From NCBI GenBank assembly GCA_002327445.1, contig DCWA01000030.1:1-64000 (forward strand): a stretch of DNA of 64,000 nucleotides, read 5' to 3'. This document shows positions 43,851 through 53,341 of this stretch, in pieces. The position numbers and the translations under genes are program-made. Position 1 is the stretch's first letter. Each line of letters opens with the position of its first letter. The notes under the pieces are model-generated. The model saw nothing but the letters and a program-made list of their open reading frames with translations. It was not told the DNA's origin and searched no databases. Origin of the DNA: Desulfobacteraceae bacterium UBA2174 (GTDB taxonomy: Bacteria > Desulfobacterota > Desulfobacteria > Desulfobacterales > UBA2174).

Positions 43851-46199
43851 TCACCCCAGAGGCGTGTTGGGGACCAGGGCCCAGATCCCGCAAGGGCAGG
43901 CCCCGGCGCAGAAGCCGCAACCGATGCAGCGTTCGGGGGCTGCCTGGTAGCGGAAACCACCATCGGCCGTCTCCACCCGCTCGATGGCCGCCTGGGGGCA
44001 GACCGCTACACAAATACCGCAATCGCGGCAGTTGCCGCAACTGGCACACTGGTCTCCGCACTGGTTCACGTCCTCGTAGGCCACGATCCTCGGGTCGAAA
44101 TAGGCCAGCGAGACGCGTTCCTTGTCGATCATCGGCCGCGCGGCACCTTCGGGCCGCCGCCCGGCCAGGATATCGTCGATGGCCGCCGCGGCCCGGCGTC
44201 CGGCACCGATGGCGTCGGTGATCAGACCGGGGCGCACCGCATCGCCGATGGCGAAAATCTTCGGGTCGCTGGTCTGAAAATGTTCATCCACCTTGACGAA
44301 CCCCCGATCCACGGCGACGGAAGCCGGCAGGAAAGAGAGATCCGGGCTGTCGCCGATAGACACGACCACCGTATCGGCAGCCAGCAACTCCCCTTCCGAC
44401 GTGATCAGCCCGTCCTCGGTGACCTCCCGGGTGAACACCGGCCAGCGGAACTTGGCGCCGGCCACCTCGGCCGCTGCGCGCTCCTTCCCGAAAGAAGCCG
44501 GCTCCTGGACGTCGATCAGGGTGATTTCCTCGGCCCCCAGACGGCGGGCCTCGGTGGCCACATCGCAGCCCACGTTGCCCGCACCCACGATGACCACCCG
44601 CCTGCCCGGTCGGAAGGTTCCGGCCTTGGCCTTGGCCAGAAAATCCAGGGCCGTGACCATCCGCTCGGCCCCGGGCACCGGCAGGCTCCGCGGCCGCCCC
44701 GCGCCCACGGCCACCACGATGAAATCATACGCTTTCTTGAGCCGATCCACGTCAGCGGGGACGAGCGGTTTTTCCAGCCGCTGATGGTCCACCGTGCTGC
44801 GAAGACGCTCCAGTTCCGCCTCCAGCACTTCCGGGGGAATCCGGCTTTCCGGAATTGCCGCCGTCATCTTGCCGCCAAGCTGCTCGGCCGCGTCCAAGAC
44901 AACGGGGCGGTGCCCGCTGCGCCGCAGTTGCCAGGCAACCGAGAGGCCGGCCGGGCCTCCGCCGATCACGGCGATGCGATGATCGTCGGCGGGCGGCATC
45001 TCAGGGGTGCGGGCCGCGATGCTCGCCCTGCCAAGCTGGCTCACATCCACCGGCGCCATCAGAGCCGAGTGTTTGATGCAGGCCGCCATGCACAAATTCG
45101 GACAGAGGTAGCCGCAAACCGTGGCCGGAAACGGGGTGTAGCTCAGGGCCAGATCCACCGCCTCGTCGATCTTCCCCTGGCGCACCAGGGCCCATCGCGC
45201 CTGCACCGGAATGCCGGCGGGACAGCTGGCCTCGCAGGGAGCGGCGTACTTGCCGTTTTCCCACACCGGCACCCAGCGGCGCAGATCTCCGCTCACGATC
45301 ACCGGAATCGGCGACCGGTCGATGTCGGTGAGATCCCCCACCAGGCCGCCGCGCCCCAGTTCGCTCTCCCAGACCTCCTTGCGGAAGGCGGAAACCGGAC
45401 GCAGTCGCCGGCCGCTGCGTTCGTGGGGAGACAGGGCCCGGAGCATCCGCCAGTCCAGGCGTTTGGTGAGTACCCCGGCCAGGTCCGGCCGTTCGATGTC
45501 GGCCAGAAAATACGCGAGGTGATCGCAGAGCCACTGCCAGTCGGCGTCGCCGATCTCTTCCAGCTTGGCGTCGGTCCGGCTGAAGTCCTTGAAGGGACCG
45601 CGAAAGAACACCTTGCCGCCCACCATCCCCACGCAAGGCCGATGACCCAGGACATTGTCCGGGTTTTGGGGATCGATGCCGCAGATCACCGCCACACCGC
45701 CGGCCATGAACTCGCCGAAATAGTCGCCCGCCGACCCCAGGACCCACAACTCGGGCGGGGCGAAACGCGGGTTGTTCTTGGTCATGGTCATGCCCCGGGC
45801 ACCGATGCTGCCGGCGATGTAGATCCGGCCCTGGGCCATGCCGTTGGCCACGCCATTGGCGGCGTTGCCGTGGATCACGATATGAGCTCCAGCATTGAGC
45901 CAGCCCACGTCGTCGGAGGCCGGTCCCCGTAATACGATGCGGGTGTTGGGAAAGCCCAGAGATCCGAGGCGCTGGCCGGCGTGACCTTCCACGAGCACGT
46001 CCACCGGCTCGTTGCCCGCCCGCCACAACCGCCCTCCGATTCCGTGCTGGCCGAAGGCCTTGACCTTGATGCGCCGCCGGCCCTCTGCCACCAGCTCCTG
46101 GATCTGCTCTTCCAGCAGGCGTGAATCGACCCGCTGGCCGTCCTTGGAGCCGGAAACAAGCTGGTAAGAGGTTTCTTGGGGAGGGGAAATTGCATCCAT
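43851..46199 (-). CDS. Glutamate synthase: GltB C-terminal domain fused to GltD-type oxidoreductase
   Basis: A 782-residue subunit of split, archaeal-type glutamate synthase. Residues about 20-245 are the beta-helix GXGXG domain (GQHGIGGRL, HGNAANGVANGMAQGRIYIAG, GMTMTKNNPRF). The next part has Fe-S cysteines (CEASCPAGIP, CGYLCPNLCMAAC), FAD (IAVIGGGPAGLSVAWQLRRSGH) and NADPH (VVIVGAGNVGCDVA) sites. The tail carries two ferredoxin clusters (CASCGNCRDCGICVAVCP, CIGCGFCAGACP). It supplies electrons to the FMN subunit. AGGAGTTCGGCT before ATG 46199 fixes the start. Third gene of the operon. Confidence 0.9.
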   Translation of the reverse strand: MDAISPPQETSYQLVSGSKDGQRVDSRLLEEQIQELVAEGRRRIKVKAFGQHGIGGRLWRAGNEPVDVLVEGHAGQRLGSLGFPNTRIVLRGPASDDVGWLNAGAHIVIHGNAANGVANGMAQGRIYIAGSIGARGMTMTKNNPRFAPPELWVLGSAGDYFGEFMAGGVAVICGIDPQNPDNVLGHRPCVGMVGGKVFFRGPFKDFSRTDAKLEEIGDADWQWLCDHLAYFLADIERPDLAGVLTKRLDWRMLRALSPHERSGRRLRPVSAFRKEVWESELGRGGLVGDLTDIDRSPIPVIVSGDLRRWVPVWENGKYAAPCEASCPAGIPVQARWALVRQGKIDEAVDLALSYTPFPATVCGYLCPNLCMAACIKHSALMAPVDVSQLGRASIAARTPEMPPADDHRIAVIGGGPAGLSVAWQLRRSGHRPVVLDAAEQLGGKMTAAIPESRIPPEVLEAELERLRSTVDHQRLEKPLVPADVDRLKKAYDFIVVAVGAGRPRSLPVPGAERMVTALDFLAKAKAGTFRPGRRVVIVGAGNVGCDVATEARRLGAEEITLIDVQEPASFGKERAAAEVAGAKFRWPVFTREVTEDGLITSEGELLAADTVVVSIGDSPDLSFLPASVAVDRGFVKVDEHFQTSDPKIFAIGDAVRPGLITDAIGAGRRAAAAIDDILAGRRPEGAARPMIDKERVSLAYFDPRIVAYEDVNQCGDQCASCGNCRDCGICVAVCPQAAIERVETADGGFRYQAAPERCIGCGFCAGACPCGIWALVPNTPLG

Positions 46200-46202
46200 A
46201 GC

Positions 46203-46313
46203 CGAACTCCTCAAAAATGAAATGACTAAAATTAATGAATTCCTGTAGTTATATAAAAATGCCGGCGCGCAGCGCCTCCACAACTTTAGTCATTTTAGTC
46301 ATTTTAAATTTTC
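46203..46313. repeat. AGTGACTAAA-type core repeat inside the glt operon
   Basis: AATGACTAAAATTAATGAATTCC, TAGTTATATAAAAATGCCGG, a GCGCGCAGCGCC core and CAACTTTAGTCATTTTAGTC face each other as a long imperfect hairpin. It is a divergent copy of the core in 20141-20437. It starts at the stop codon of the FMN subunit gene and ends at the ribosome binding site of the next gene. Confidence 0.75.
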
Positions 46314-47948
46314 CTAAACCACAAACCGAATATCCAGCCGTTTCGCCGCATGGTAGTCGTCAATCCCGACGGCATCCGACATCCCGATGGGCAGCGACGT
46401 GGATCGCCCCAGGGGCGCGACAATCTTTTTCAGCTCGGTGTCGAAGGAGAGCACCGTGTCCACCAGGCGCTGGGCCACGTCGTCGACGTCCAGGCGCCGG
46501 TAGAGGCGCGGGTCCTGACTGGTGATTCCCTTGGGGCACTGGCCGATGTTGCAGATGTTGCAGCGGTCCGCCTCGCTGCCGATGCACCCGGCGGCCGCCT
46601 GCATGATGGCTTTGCCCACCTGCACCCCGCTGGCGCCCAGCATGATCAGGGCCGCGGCGTTGGCGGCCAGGTTGCCCGATTTTCCCACCCCGCCGCCGGC
46701 AAAAAGGGGCAGCTCGTTCTGTTGGCCCAGGGCCACCAGGGTCTGGTAGCAGTCGCGGATGTTGCTGGCGATGGGATGGCCCATGTGGTCCATGGAAACG
46801 TTGTAGGCCGCGCCGGTGCCCCCGTCCTCGCCGTCGATGGCCAGACCGCCGGCGTACGGGTTGCGCGTCAGGTTGTTCAAGACCGCCAGGGCGGTGGATG
46901 TTCCTGAAATCTTGGGATAAACAGGCACTCGGAACCCCCAGGCCATGGACATCGACAGGATCATCTTGGCCACCGACTCCTCGATGGAGTACTGGGTTTG
47001 ATGAGTGGGCGGGCTGGGCAGGCTCACCCCGGCGGGCACCCCGCGGATGGCGGCGATGAGCTTGTTGACCTTGTACCACATCAAAAGTCCACCATCGCCC
47101 GGCTTGGCCCCCTGGCCGTACTTGATCTCGATGGCGCAGGGGTCCTCCTTCATCTCCGGGATGGCGTGGATGATCTCGTCCCAGCCAAAATAACCGCTGG
47201 CGATCTGGAGAATCACGTACTTGAGAAAACGGCTGCGCAGCAGCCGGGGCGGACACCCGCCCTCGCCGGTGCAGATGCGCACCGGAAGGCCCAGCTCCTC
47301 GTTGAGGTAGGTCACCCCGAGCTGCAGGCCCTCCCACATGTTGGGGGACAAGGCCCCGAAGCTCATCCCGCCGATGACGAGGGGATAGATGTCCCTTACC
47401 GGTGGAATCCATCCGTTTTCCCGCAGGAAGCGCAGGTTCTGTTCCGGGGGCAGGACCCGTCCCAAAAGAGTGCGCAGTTCGAATTCGTGCCGCCCGGCGT
47501 CCAGGGCCGGGTCGGTAAGCATGGAAATCCGGGTGAACTTGATCCGGTCCAGAATCCCGCCGGGCATGTTGCGCCGGCCGCCCCGGTTGCGCGGCTGCCC
47601 GCCCTGGTTGATGTGAAAGCGCAGCTTGTCGGCCTCGTCGCTGCGCATCGGAAGGATGGCGTCGTTGGGGCAGACCATGGCGCACATGGCGCAGCCCACG
47701 CAGCGGTGGGCCGGATCGGTTTTTTGGCGGACCCCGTACCAGGTGGCGAAGGTGTTGCCGGTCTGCTGCTTCGGGTCCAGTGATGGGGTCAGCAGGCGCT
47801 TGCGGAAAACGCCCAGCTCGATGGCCTGCACCGGGCAGACGGCGGTGCAGCGGCCGCAGAGGGCGCACTTTTCCTTGTCCCAGGCGATTTGCCAGGGCAG
47901 GTCCTTGACGCTCAGGCTACTCGGGGTAATGGGTCGATCTGCGAGCAT
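46314..47948 (-). CDS. Glutamate synthase FMN-binding central subunit
   Basis: A 544-residue subunit where 2-oxoglutarate and ammonia become glutamate. The N-terminus has two 4Fe-4S clusters (CALCGRCTAVCP, CVGCAMCAMVCP). The FMN barrel follows with LVIGGMSFGALSP, ICTGEGGCPP and AIDGEDGGTGAAYN. CNICNIGQCPKGI gives the 3Fe-4S cysteines. It corresponds to the GltB2 part of bacterial GltB, here with an added ferredoxin domain. GGAGATCGAGAC precedes ATG 47948, and it overlaps the amidotransferase gene by 37 bp. Confidence 0.95.
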   Translation of the reverse strand: MLADRPITPSSLSVKDLPWQIAWDKEKCALCGRCTAVCPVQAIELGVFRKRLLTPSLDPKQQTGNTFATWYGVRQKTDPAHRCVGCAMCAMVCPNDAILPMRSDEADKLRFHINQGGQPRNRGGRRNMPGGILDRIKFTRISMLTDPALDAGRHEFELRTLLGRVLPPEQNLRFLRENGWIPPVRDIYPLVIGGMSFGALSPNMWEGLQLGVTYLNEELGLPVRICTGEGGCPPRLLRSRFLKYVILQIASGYFGWDEIIHAIPEMKEDPCAIEIKYGQGAKPGDGGLLMWYKVNKLIAAIRGVPAGVSLPSPPTHQTQYSIEESVAKMILSMSMAWGFRVPVYPKISGTSTALAVLNNLTRNPYAGGLAIDGEDGGTGAAYNVSMDHMGHPIASNIRDCYQTLVALGQQNELPLFAGGGVGKSGNLAANAAALIMLGASGVQVGKAIMQAAAGCIGSEADRCNICNIGQCPKGITSQDPRLYRRLDVDDVAQRLVDTVLSFDTELKKIVAPLGRSTSLPIGMSDAVGIDDYHAAKRLDIRFVV

Positions 47949-49042
47949 GTCTCGATCTCCTGTCGATCCGGTCCGACGATGACCGTATCCAGGTGCATGG
48001 GCTGAAAATCCTTGGACTTGTCACGGTCGGGGATCGCGGCGTCCAAGCCGCAGACCTCCGATGAAAAAGCGTAGATGCCGGGCCTTCCACCCACCACCCC
48101 CGGCCTCAGCTTCTTCCTGTCCTGGACCATGAAGAGGCTGTGATCGCCCAGGCAGCCGATGACGCAGTTGGGCCCGTCGATGATCAGTCGTCGGCACGAG
48201 TGCTTCAGGTGCTTGAGCATTATGGCGTCGGGGTGCGCCGCGATGGCCTCGTCCATCAGGGGGGTAATGACGTGCTTGTAGGCCTCGATGCCAAGCCCGA
48301 GGGAGTGGAGGGTGTAGTGGAGAATGTGGGTGAAGACCTCGGAGTCGCTCTGGTAGCCGATGTAGCCTTCGAAGCCGCGGGAGGAAAGAAACTCGCGGAT
48401 CGGCACGAAGGCGGTGTTCTCGCCGTTGGTCATGGTGGCCAGGCCCTGGATGAAAAAGGGGTGGCAGGCGTAAAGGTTGATGGCGTAGTTGGTGTTCTGG
48501 CGCCCCTGGGCCATGATCACCCGGGCGCGCAGTTCTTTGCGGTCGAGGTTGAGATAGCGCGCCACGGTGAGCGGGTCGCCGATCTCCTTGAGCATGATCA
48601 CGTCCGGCCAGAAGGAAAAAACGATCATGTCCTGCTTTTCCTCCCCCATCTGGCGCAGTTGGAGCCTGGTGCGCAGCAGACGCCGCTCCAACTCGGCCGC
48701 CGGCAGGCCCTCCCATTCCTCGGGATACTCGTAAGCCCGGATGAGGTAGACGTCGCGCCGGGGCACGCCGGGCGGAGTGGTCTTGGGCACCTTGATGGTG
48801 ATCTTGTACTTGGTCATGAACCCGATATCCATCATGAAGGCGTCCAGGCGTTTGAGACCGGCGTCGGTGAAGATGCCGGAGAGGATCGGCGCGTCCTTGA
48901 TCTCTTCGAAGGGACCGCCCAGGTCGCGCAGGAAAAGGCCGACCCCGGACCCGTCGTGCCCCTCGCGCATCACGTCCAGGGCCTGGACGGCCACCATTGG
49001 GGACAGGGGGGTCTTGCTGGTGATGGCAAACAAGCGACACAT
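47912..49042 (-). CDS. Glutamate synthase glutamine amidotransferase subunit
   Basis: A 376-residue class II (Ntn) glutaminase. Cys2 is the nucleophile after Met removal (MCRLFAITS). The fold motifs EGHDGSGVGLFLRD, FFIQGLATMTNGENTAFVPI and YQSDSEVFTHILHY for glutamine binding are present. It corresponds to the GltB1 domain of bacterial GltB as a free subunit. AAGGAGGCTGGCTTC precedes the ATG. First gene of the three-gene operon, downstream of a sigma-54 promoter. Confidence 0.94.
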   Translation of the reverse strand: MCRLFAITSKTPLSPMVAVQALDVMREGHDGSGVGLFLRDLGGPFEEIKDAPILSGIFTDAGLKRLDAFMMDIGFMTKYKITIKVPKTTPPGVPRRDVYLIRAYEYPEEWEGLPAAELERRLLRTRLQLRQMGEEKQDMIVFSFWPDVIMLKEIGDPLTVARYLNLDRKELRARVIMAQGRQNTNYAINLYACHPFFIQGLATMTNGENTAFVPIREFLSSRGFEGYIGYQSDSEVFTHILHYTLHSLGLGIEAYKHVITPLMDEAIAAHPDAIMLKHLKHSCRRLIIDGPNCVIGCLGDHSLFMVQDRKKLRPGVVGGRPGIYAFSSEVCGLDAAIPDRDKSKDFQPMHLDTVIVGPDRQEIETCSQIDPLPRVA

Positions 49043-49149
49043 GAAGCCAGCCTCCTTGGAAAACCGCTGGGGATTCGTTCAAGAGGGAGTGGACGGGCCT
49101 CCCTGCCGCCAGATCATCAATTAGGCGGATGGTGGCATGGAGACACAAA

Positions 49150-49164
49150 GCAAACCTTGTGCCA
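49150..49164 (-). promoter_or_regulatory. Sigma-54 promoter of the glutamate synthase operon
   Basis: On the minus strand TGGCAC (49164-49159) is followed after 5 nt (AAGGT) by TTGC (49153-49150), a canonical -24/-12 element. It is about 108 bp upstream of the amidotransferase start, with AT-rich DNA just upstream (49175-49215) suitable for bending or activator access. Nitrogen control through RpoN is expected. Confidence 0.75.
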
Positions 49165-49297
49165 GCAATTCCAAATATCCATAATAGTTAATAATCACAA
49201 AATATTAGATGAATTCAGGGCAAGTCCATACTTTTGGAAGGAAAAACAATAACGTCATTTTTGGGTTCGATTTATTACAAAAATGCTACTGCGATGT

Positions 49298-51115
49298 CTA
49301 TCCAACGATGCGGCCGAAACGTTTTTCCAGCTCCCGCAGGGAAAACTGGATCCAGGTGGGACGGCCGTGGGGGCAAAACGAAGGGTTTTCGCAGGCGTCG
49401 AGCTGTTGGAGCAGGGCCTTGATTTCGGCTTCCGAGAGACGCTGATGGCCCCGGATGGCCCCGTGGCAGGCGACCAGTTTCAGACTGCTGTCCAAAGCCG
49501 CCGCCAGCCCTTCGCCGAAACCGGTCTCCACCGCATCCTCGGCGATGGCGCGCAGCAGCTTGGCCAGCCGGCCGCCGGAGACGAAGGAAGGAATCGTCTT
49601 GACGACGAAAGTGGTCCCGCCGAAGGGCTCGATCTCCAGGCCGCATGCGGCCAGGCCGCTGGCCAGGCGCTCAAGCGCCTCGGCTTCGCGGAAGCCCAGT
49701 TCGACGGTTTCCGGCACCAGCAGGACCTGGGCCGGCGCCGGCCCATGTTCGGCGAGGCGCCGCCGGAGAGCCTCGTAATAGACCCGCTCGTGGGCCGCAT
49801 GCTGGTCGATGATCACCAACCCGGTCTCGCTGCGGCAGAGCAGGTAGGTGCCGTGCAGTTGGCCGATGGGCTCCAGGGCCGAAAAGCGGTCCGCCGGCCA
49901 GAGCGCCGCCTGGGGTGCGGGAGCGGCGGGCCGCGGCGCCGGTGAAACCGTTTCGCCTTTACCCTCGGCCGCATCGCCCTTTGCCCCGGATGGCCAGGGC
50001 GGAAACACCTTTCCTAATGGCATCCCGGCCGTCAGAGGTTCAGGCGCGGAGGCGGAAAAAGACGGCGGCGTCTCGGCCACCCGGCTCGGTTCGGGCTGTG
50101 TGGCAGCGGACTGCCAGTGCCGCTTCTCGCCTGCAGACAGAGCGCGGGACACCGCCATGGCCACAGCGTCGTGAACGCTGCGCGCCTCGGCCAGGCGTAC
50201 CTCGTGTTTGGTGGGATGCACGTTGACATCCACCTGGTCGAAAGGGACCCGGACAAAGAGCACCGCCACAGGAAACTGCCCCTTCATCAGGCGCTGGCCG
50301 AAGCCGGCGAACAGGGCGTGCTGCAAGGTGCGGTCGCGTACCCAACGGCCGTTGACAAACAGATAGATACTCCGGCCGCTCGTACGAGTTTCCACCGGCG
50401 GCGCCACCCAGCCGGACACGGCGATCGTTTCGCCTTCGTGGCGCACCGGCAGCAACAGATCCTGAAGGGAGCGGCCCAGTACGTCGGCGGCCCTCACCAC
50501 CGGCTCGCTCACCGCCGGCCACTGGCGCAGCATCCGGCCGTCGTGATCCAGGCGCACCGCCGCCGCCGGGTGAGCCAGGGCGATGCTGGCCAGCACATCG
50601 CCCACATGGCTCATCTCGGTGGCCACGGTCTTGAGAAACTTTCGCCGGGCCGGGGTGTTGAAAAAAAGCTGCCCCACCGCGACACGGGTTCCCGGAGGAA
50701 TCCCCACTTCGCGCACCTGGCGCAGGCTGCCGCCTTCGATGAAGAGTTCGGTGCCGGCCTCGGCTTCGGACTCCCGCGTGCTCAAGGTGAGCCGCGACAC
50801 GGCGGCGATGCTGGGCAGGGCCTCCCCACGAAACCCCAGCGTGCGAATGGCAAACAGATCCGCCGCCTGGCGAAGCTTGCTGGTGGCGTAGCGCTCGATC
50901 GCCATCAGGGCATCGTCGTGGCTCATGCCGCTCCCGTTGTCGATCACTTCCACCAGGCCGCGCCCGCCTTTTTCCACCGCCACGTGGATGCGCGTCGCCC
51001 CGGCGTCCAAGGCATTTTCCACCAGTTCCTTCACCACGGAGGCCGGGCGTTCCACCACCTCCCCGGCGGCGATCTGGTTGGACAGAATCTCGGGCAGGAT
51101 ACGGATCCGGCTCAT
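49298..51115 (-). CDS. mutL: DNA mismatch repair protein MutL
   Basis: A 605-residue GHKL ATPase and endonuclease. Residues 1-330 have IAAGEVVERPASVVKELVENALDAGAT, EVIDNGSGM and TLGFRGEALPSIAAV. The C-terminal dimerisation domain carries DQHAAHERVYYE, the endonuclease metal site pattern DQHAx2Ex4E, plus ACHGAIRGHQ and FCPHGRPTW, so this is the nicking type found in organisms without MutH. A proline-rich linker of about 80 residues separates the halves. It starts 10 bp after the small gene at 51126. Confidence 0.97.
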   Translation of the reverse strand: MSRIRILPEILSNQIAAGEVVERPASVVKELVENALDAGATRIHVAVEKGGRGLVEVIDNGSGMSHDDALMAIERYATSKLRQAADLFAIRTLGFRGEALPSIAAVSRLTLSTRESEAEAGTELFIEGGSLRQVREVGIPPGTRVAVGQLFFNTPARRKFLKTVATEMSHVGDVLASIALAHPAAAVRLDHDGRMLRQWPAVSEPVVRAADVLGRSLQDLLLPVRHEGETIAVSGWVAPPVETRTSGRSIYLFVNGRWVRDRTLQHALFAGFGQRLMKGQFPVAVLFVRVPFDQVDVNVHPTKHEVRLAEARSVHDAVAMAVSRALSAGEKRHWQSAATQPEPSRVAETPPSFSASAPEPLTAGMPLGKVFPPWPSGAKGDAAEGKGETVSPAPRPAAPAPQAALWPADRFSALEPIGQLHGTYLLCRSETGLVIIDQHAAHERVYYEALRRRLAEHGPAPAQVLLVPETVELGFREAEALERLASGLAACGLEIEPFGGTTFVVKTIPSFVSGGRLAKLLRAIAEDAVETGFGEGLAAALDSSLKLVACHGAIRGHQRLSEAEIKALLQQLDACENPSFCPHGRPTWIQFSLRELEKRFGRIVG

Positions 51116-51125
51116 GGAAACCGCC

Positions 51126-51308
51126 CTATTCCACCTCTCCCTTGAGAAAGCGCGTCAGGTATTCGGAATCCTTGGGGGTGAGGTTGAATTTCAGGCAAGC
51201 CTCGTCGATCAGCTTGCTGTCCGAGGAAGGATCGTTCTCCTTGCGCAGTTCGGAAATCCATTTCACGGCCTGGCGCAGCGAATCGCCCTTGGGCATCACG
51301 GTAGTCAT
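51126..51308 (-). CDS. Small conserved-looking hypothetical upstream of mutL
   Basis: A 60-residue soluble protein, MTTVMPKGDSLRQAVKWISE at the N-terminus, then SKLIDEACLKFNLTPKDSEYLTRFLKGE. It looks like a compact three-helix bundle. The pattern resembles small proteins often found next to mutL in Desulfobacterota, but I know no function. AAGGAGGAACCCC precedes the ATG. Co-transcription with mutL is likely from the 10-bp spacing. Confidence 0.78.
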   Translation of the reverse strand: MTTVMPKGDSLRQAVKWISELRKENDPSSDSKLIDEACLKFNLTPKDSEYLTRFLKGEVE

Positions 51309-51339
51309 GGGGTTCCTCCTTGGGGGGAAAGTGAATAAA

Positions 51340-51471
51340 ATGCCAAGTGAGCTAAAGTGTCAAGTGATCTAAAGTGACTAAAGTTAAGGAATCCTGTCAG
51401 TTATAAAAAAACCGGAGCGCAGCGACGCCTCAACTTTAGCTCACTTTAGTCACTCGTAACTTTAGTCACTT
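51340..51471. repeat. AGTGACTAAA-type core repeat upstream of the mutL genes
   Basis: AAGTGAGCTAAAGTG units, then AAGGAATCCTGTCAGTTATA, the AACCGGAGCGCAGCG core, then CAACTTTAGCTCACTTTAGT units. It begins immediately after the gatA stop codon and ends 32 bp before the small ORF start, so any promoter for mutL must lie in or near it. Confidence 0.85.
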
Positions 51472-52932
51472 TCACAACGCCGGCTTGCGCCGATGGAAAT
51501 CGGTGGCCTGCTCGAAGTTGTAGGCCAGACGCAGCAAGGTCCCCTCGTCGAAACGGCGGCCGAGCAGCTGGAGGCCGATGGGCCGCCCGTCGGCGGTGAA
51601 GCCGCAGGGTACCGACATGCCGGGGATCCCGGCCATGTTGGCCGAAAGCGTGAAGATATCCGACAGGTACATCTGGAGCGGGTCGTCGATCTTTTCCCCG
51701 ATGGCAAAGGCCGCCGTCGGTGTCACCGGCGCCACGATGGCGTCGCAGTGGGCAAAAGCAGCATCGAAATCCCGTCCGATGAGGGTCCGCACCTGACTCG
51801 CCTTGCGGTAATAGGCATCATAGTATCCGGCCGAAAGGCAATAGGTACCGATGAGGATCCGGCGCTGCACCTCGGCGCCGAACCCCGCCGAACGCGTCTG
51901 CCGGTACATTTCCACCAGGGAATCGGTATCCCCCTTGCGCAGCCCGTACTTCACCCCGTCATATCGGGCCAGGTTGCTGCTCGCCTCGGCCGGGGCGATG
52001 ATGTAGTAGGCAGCCACGGCATAGGCGCTGTGCGGCAGACTCACCTCCACGGTGGTGGCGCCCATTTCCTTCAGTTTGGCCACGGCCGCCCTGACCGCGG
52101 CGGCCACCTCTTCATCGAGACCCTCGAGTGTGTAGTACTCCCGGGGCAGTCCCAGCCGCATCCCCTCGATGCCGGTTTCCAGAAACGCGGTGTAATCCGG
52201 CACCTCCCGGGGCACCGAAGTCGAATCCGCCGGGTCGTGCCCGGCGATGGCGCCGAGCACCAGGGCGCAGTCGGCGACATCCTTGGTCAGCGGCCCGATC
52301 TGGTCCAGGCTGGAGGCGAAGGCCACCAGCCCGTAGCGCGATACCCGGCCGTAGGTGGGCTTGAGCCCCACCACGCCGCAGTGGGCCGCCGGCTGGCGGA
52401 TCGAGCCCCCCGTATCGGACCCCAGGGCCGCCAGGCACATGTCGGCGCTCACCGCGGCGGCGGATCCGCCGCTGCTGCCGCCTGGAATCAGACCGGGACG
52501 CCAGGGATTGTGGGTCGGTTTGAAGGCCGAATGCTCGCAGGTCGAGCCCATGGCGAACTCGTCCATGTTCAGCTTGCCCACCATCACCGCACCCGCATCG
52601 GCAAGCATGCGCATCACCGTGGCATCGTAAGGCGGGATGAAATGTTCAAGGATCCGCGATCCGCAGGTGGTGGCCACGCCGGCGGTGCAGATCAGGTCTT
52701 TGACGGCGATGGGAATGCCGGTGAGCGGTCCCCCCTCGCCGCGGGCGAGGACCTGATCGGCGGCTTCGGCCTGCGCCAGGGCCAGATCAGCCGTGACCGC
52801 AAGGTAAGCCCCGATGCGCGGATCGCAGGTCTCGATGCGCTCCAGCACCGCCCGGGTGATCTGGGTGGCGGAAACCTCCCGCCGGCGAAGCAGCTTGCCG
52901 GCCTGGCCGACCGTCAGCTCATACAACTGCAT
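51472..52932 (-). CDS. gatA: Glutamyl-tRNA(Gln)/aspartyl-tRNA(Asn) amidotransferase subunit A
   Basis: A 486-residue amidase-signature enzyme that liberates ammonia from glutamine for tRNA-dependent amidation. The catalytic Lys is in PIAVKDLICTAG, and the two serines in PGGSSGGSAAAVSA and LGSDTGGSIRQPA. The chain is full length. It lies 32 bp downstream of gatC. gatB is not in the window and must lie elsewhere. Confidence 0.97.
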   Translation of the reverse strand: MQLYELTVGQAGKLLRRREVSATQITRAVLERIETCDPRIGAYLAVTADLALAQAEAADQVLARGEGGPLTGIPIAVKDLICTAGVATTCGSRILEHFIPPYDATVMRMLADAGAVMVGKLNMDEFAMGSTCEHSAFKPTHNPWRPGLIPGGSSGGSAAAVSADMCLAALGSDTGGSIRQPAAHCGVVGLKPTYGRVSRYGLVAFASSLDQIGPLTKDVADCALVLGAIAGHDPADSTSVPREVPDYTAFLETGIEGMRLGLPREYYTLEGLDEEVAAAVRAAVAKLKEMGATTVEVSLPHSAYAVAAYYIIAPAEASSNLARYDGVKYGLRKGDTDSLVEMYRQTRSAGFGAEVQRRILIGTYCLSAGYYDAYYRKASQVRTLIGRDFDAAFAHCDAIVAPVTPTAAFAIGEKIDDPLQMYLSDIFTLSANMAGIPGMSVPCGFTADGRPIGLQLLGRRFDEGTLLRLAYNFEQATDFHRRKPAL

Positions 52933-52964
52933 GATGCCTTCCTTTCTCTCCCCGGCCCGTCGGA

Positions 52965-53252
52965 CTACCCGACGATCTTGGGCACGACGAACTGTTGGGC
53001 TTCGCTTCCCGGAGCGTTGGACAGGGCGCGCTCCGGCGACAACCCGGGCTGTTCTTCATCCTCCCGGAATGCGTTGGTGCGCTCGCTGGCATGGCTGGTC
53101 AACGGCACGCCGGTGGTATCCACTTCATCCAGCTTTGCCACATATGCCAGAATTTCGGCCATTTGGGCCACATGCGCGTCGATGCTGGCCGGGTCCAGGT
53201 CCAGACGGGCCAAATCGGCCACATGAAGGACGTCCTGACGGGTGATGGGCAT
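52965..53252 (-). CDS. gatC: Asp/Glu-tRNA amidotransferase subunit C
   Basis: A 95-residue belt subunit that holds GatA and GatB together. MPITRQDVLHVADLARLDLD, then MAEILAYVAKLDEVDT and the terminal FVVPKIVG, which is the usual GatC ending (F-VPK-). The ATG at 53252 is chosen by family length; the frame extends 17 codons upstream without a ribosome binding site. Confidence 0.95.
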   Translation of the reverse strand: MPITRQDVLHVADLARLDLDPASIDAHVAQMAEILAYVAKLDEVDTTGVPLTSHASERTNAFREDEEQPGLSPERALSNAPGSEAQQFVVPKIVG

Positions 53253-53341
53253 AATGGACCTCGTTTCTTGGGTTTCCCCGGCGCCCGGGGGTCTTCGGGA
53301 CAACGGTCAAAGACGATTTTGGAAAGTGGCGGGATGGCCGG

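Noticed and set aside
43722..45932. Long plus-strand frame opposite the GltB3-GltD gene
   Set aside because: Antisense of a gene with clear FAD, NADPH and Fe-S motifs; no family features of its own.
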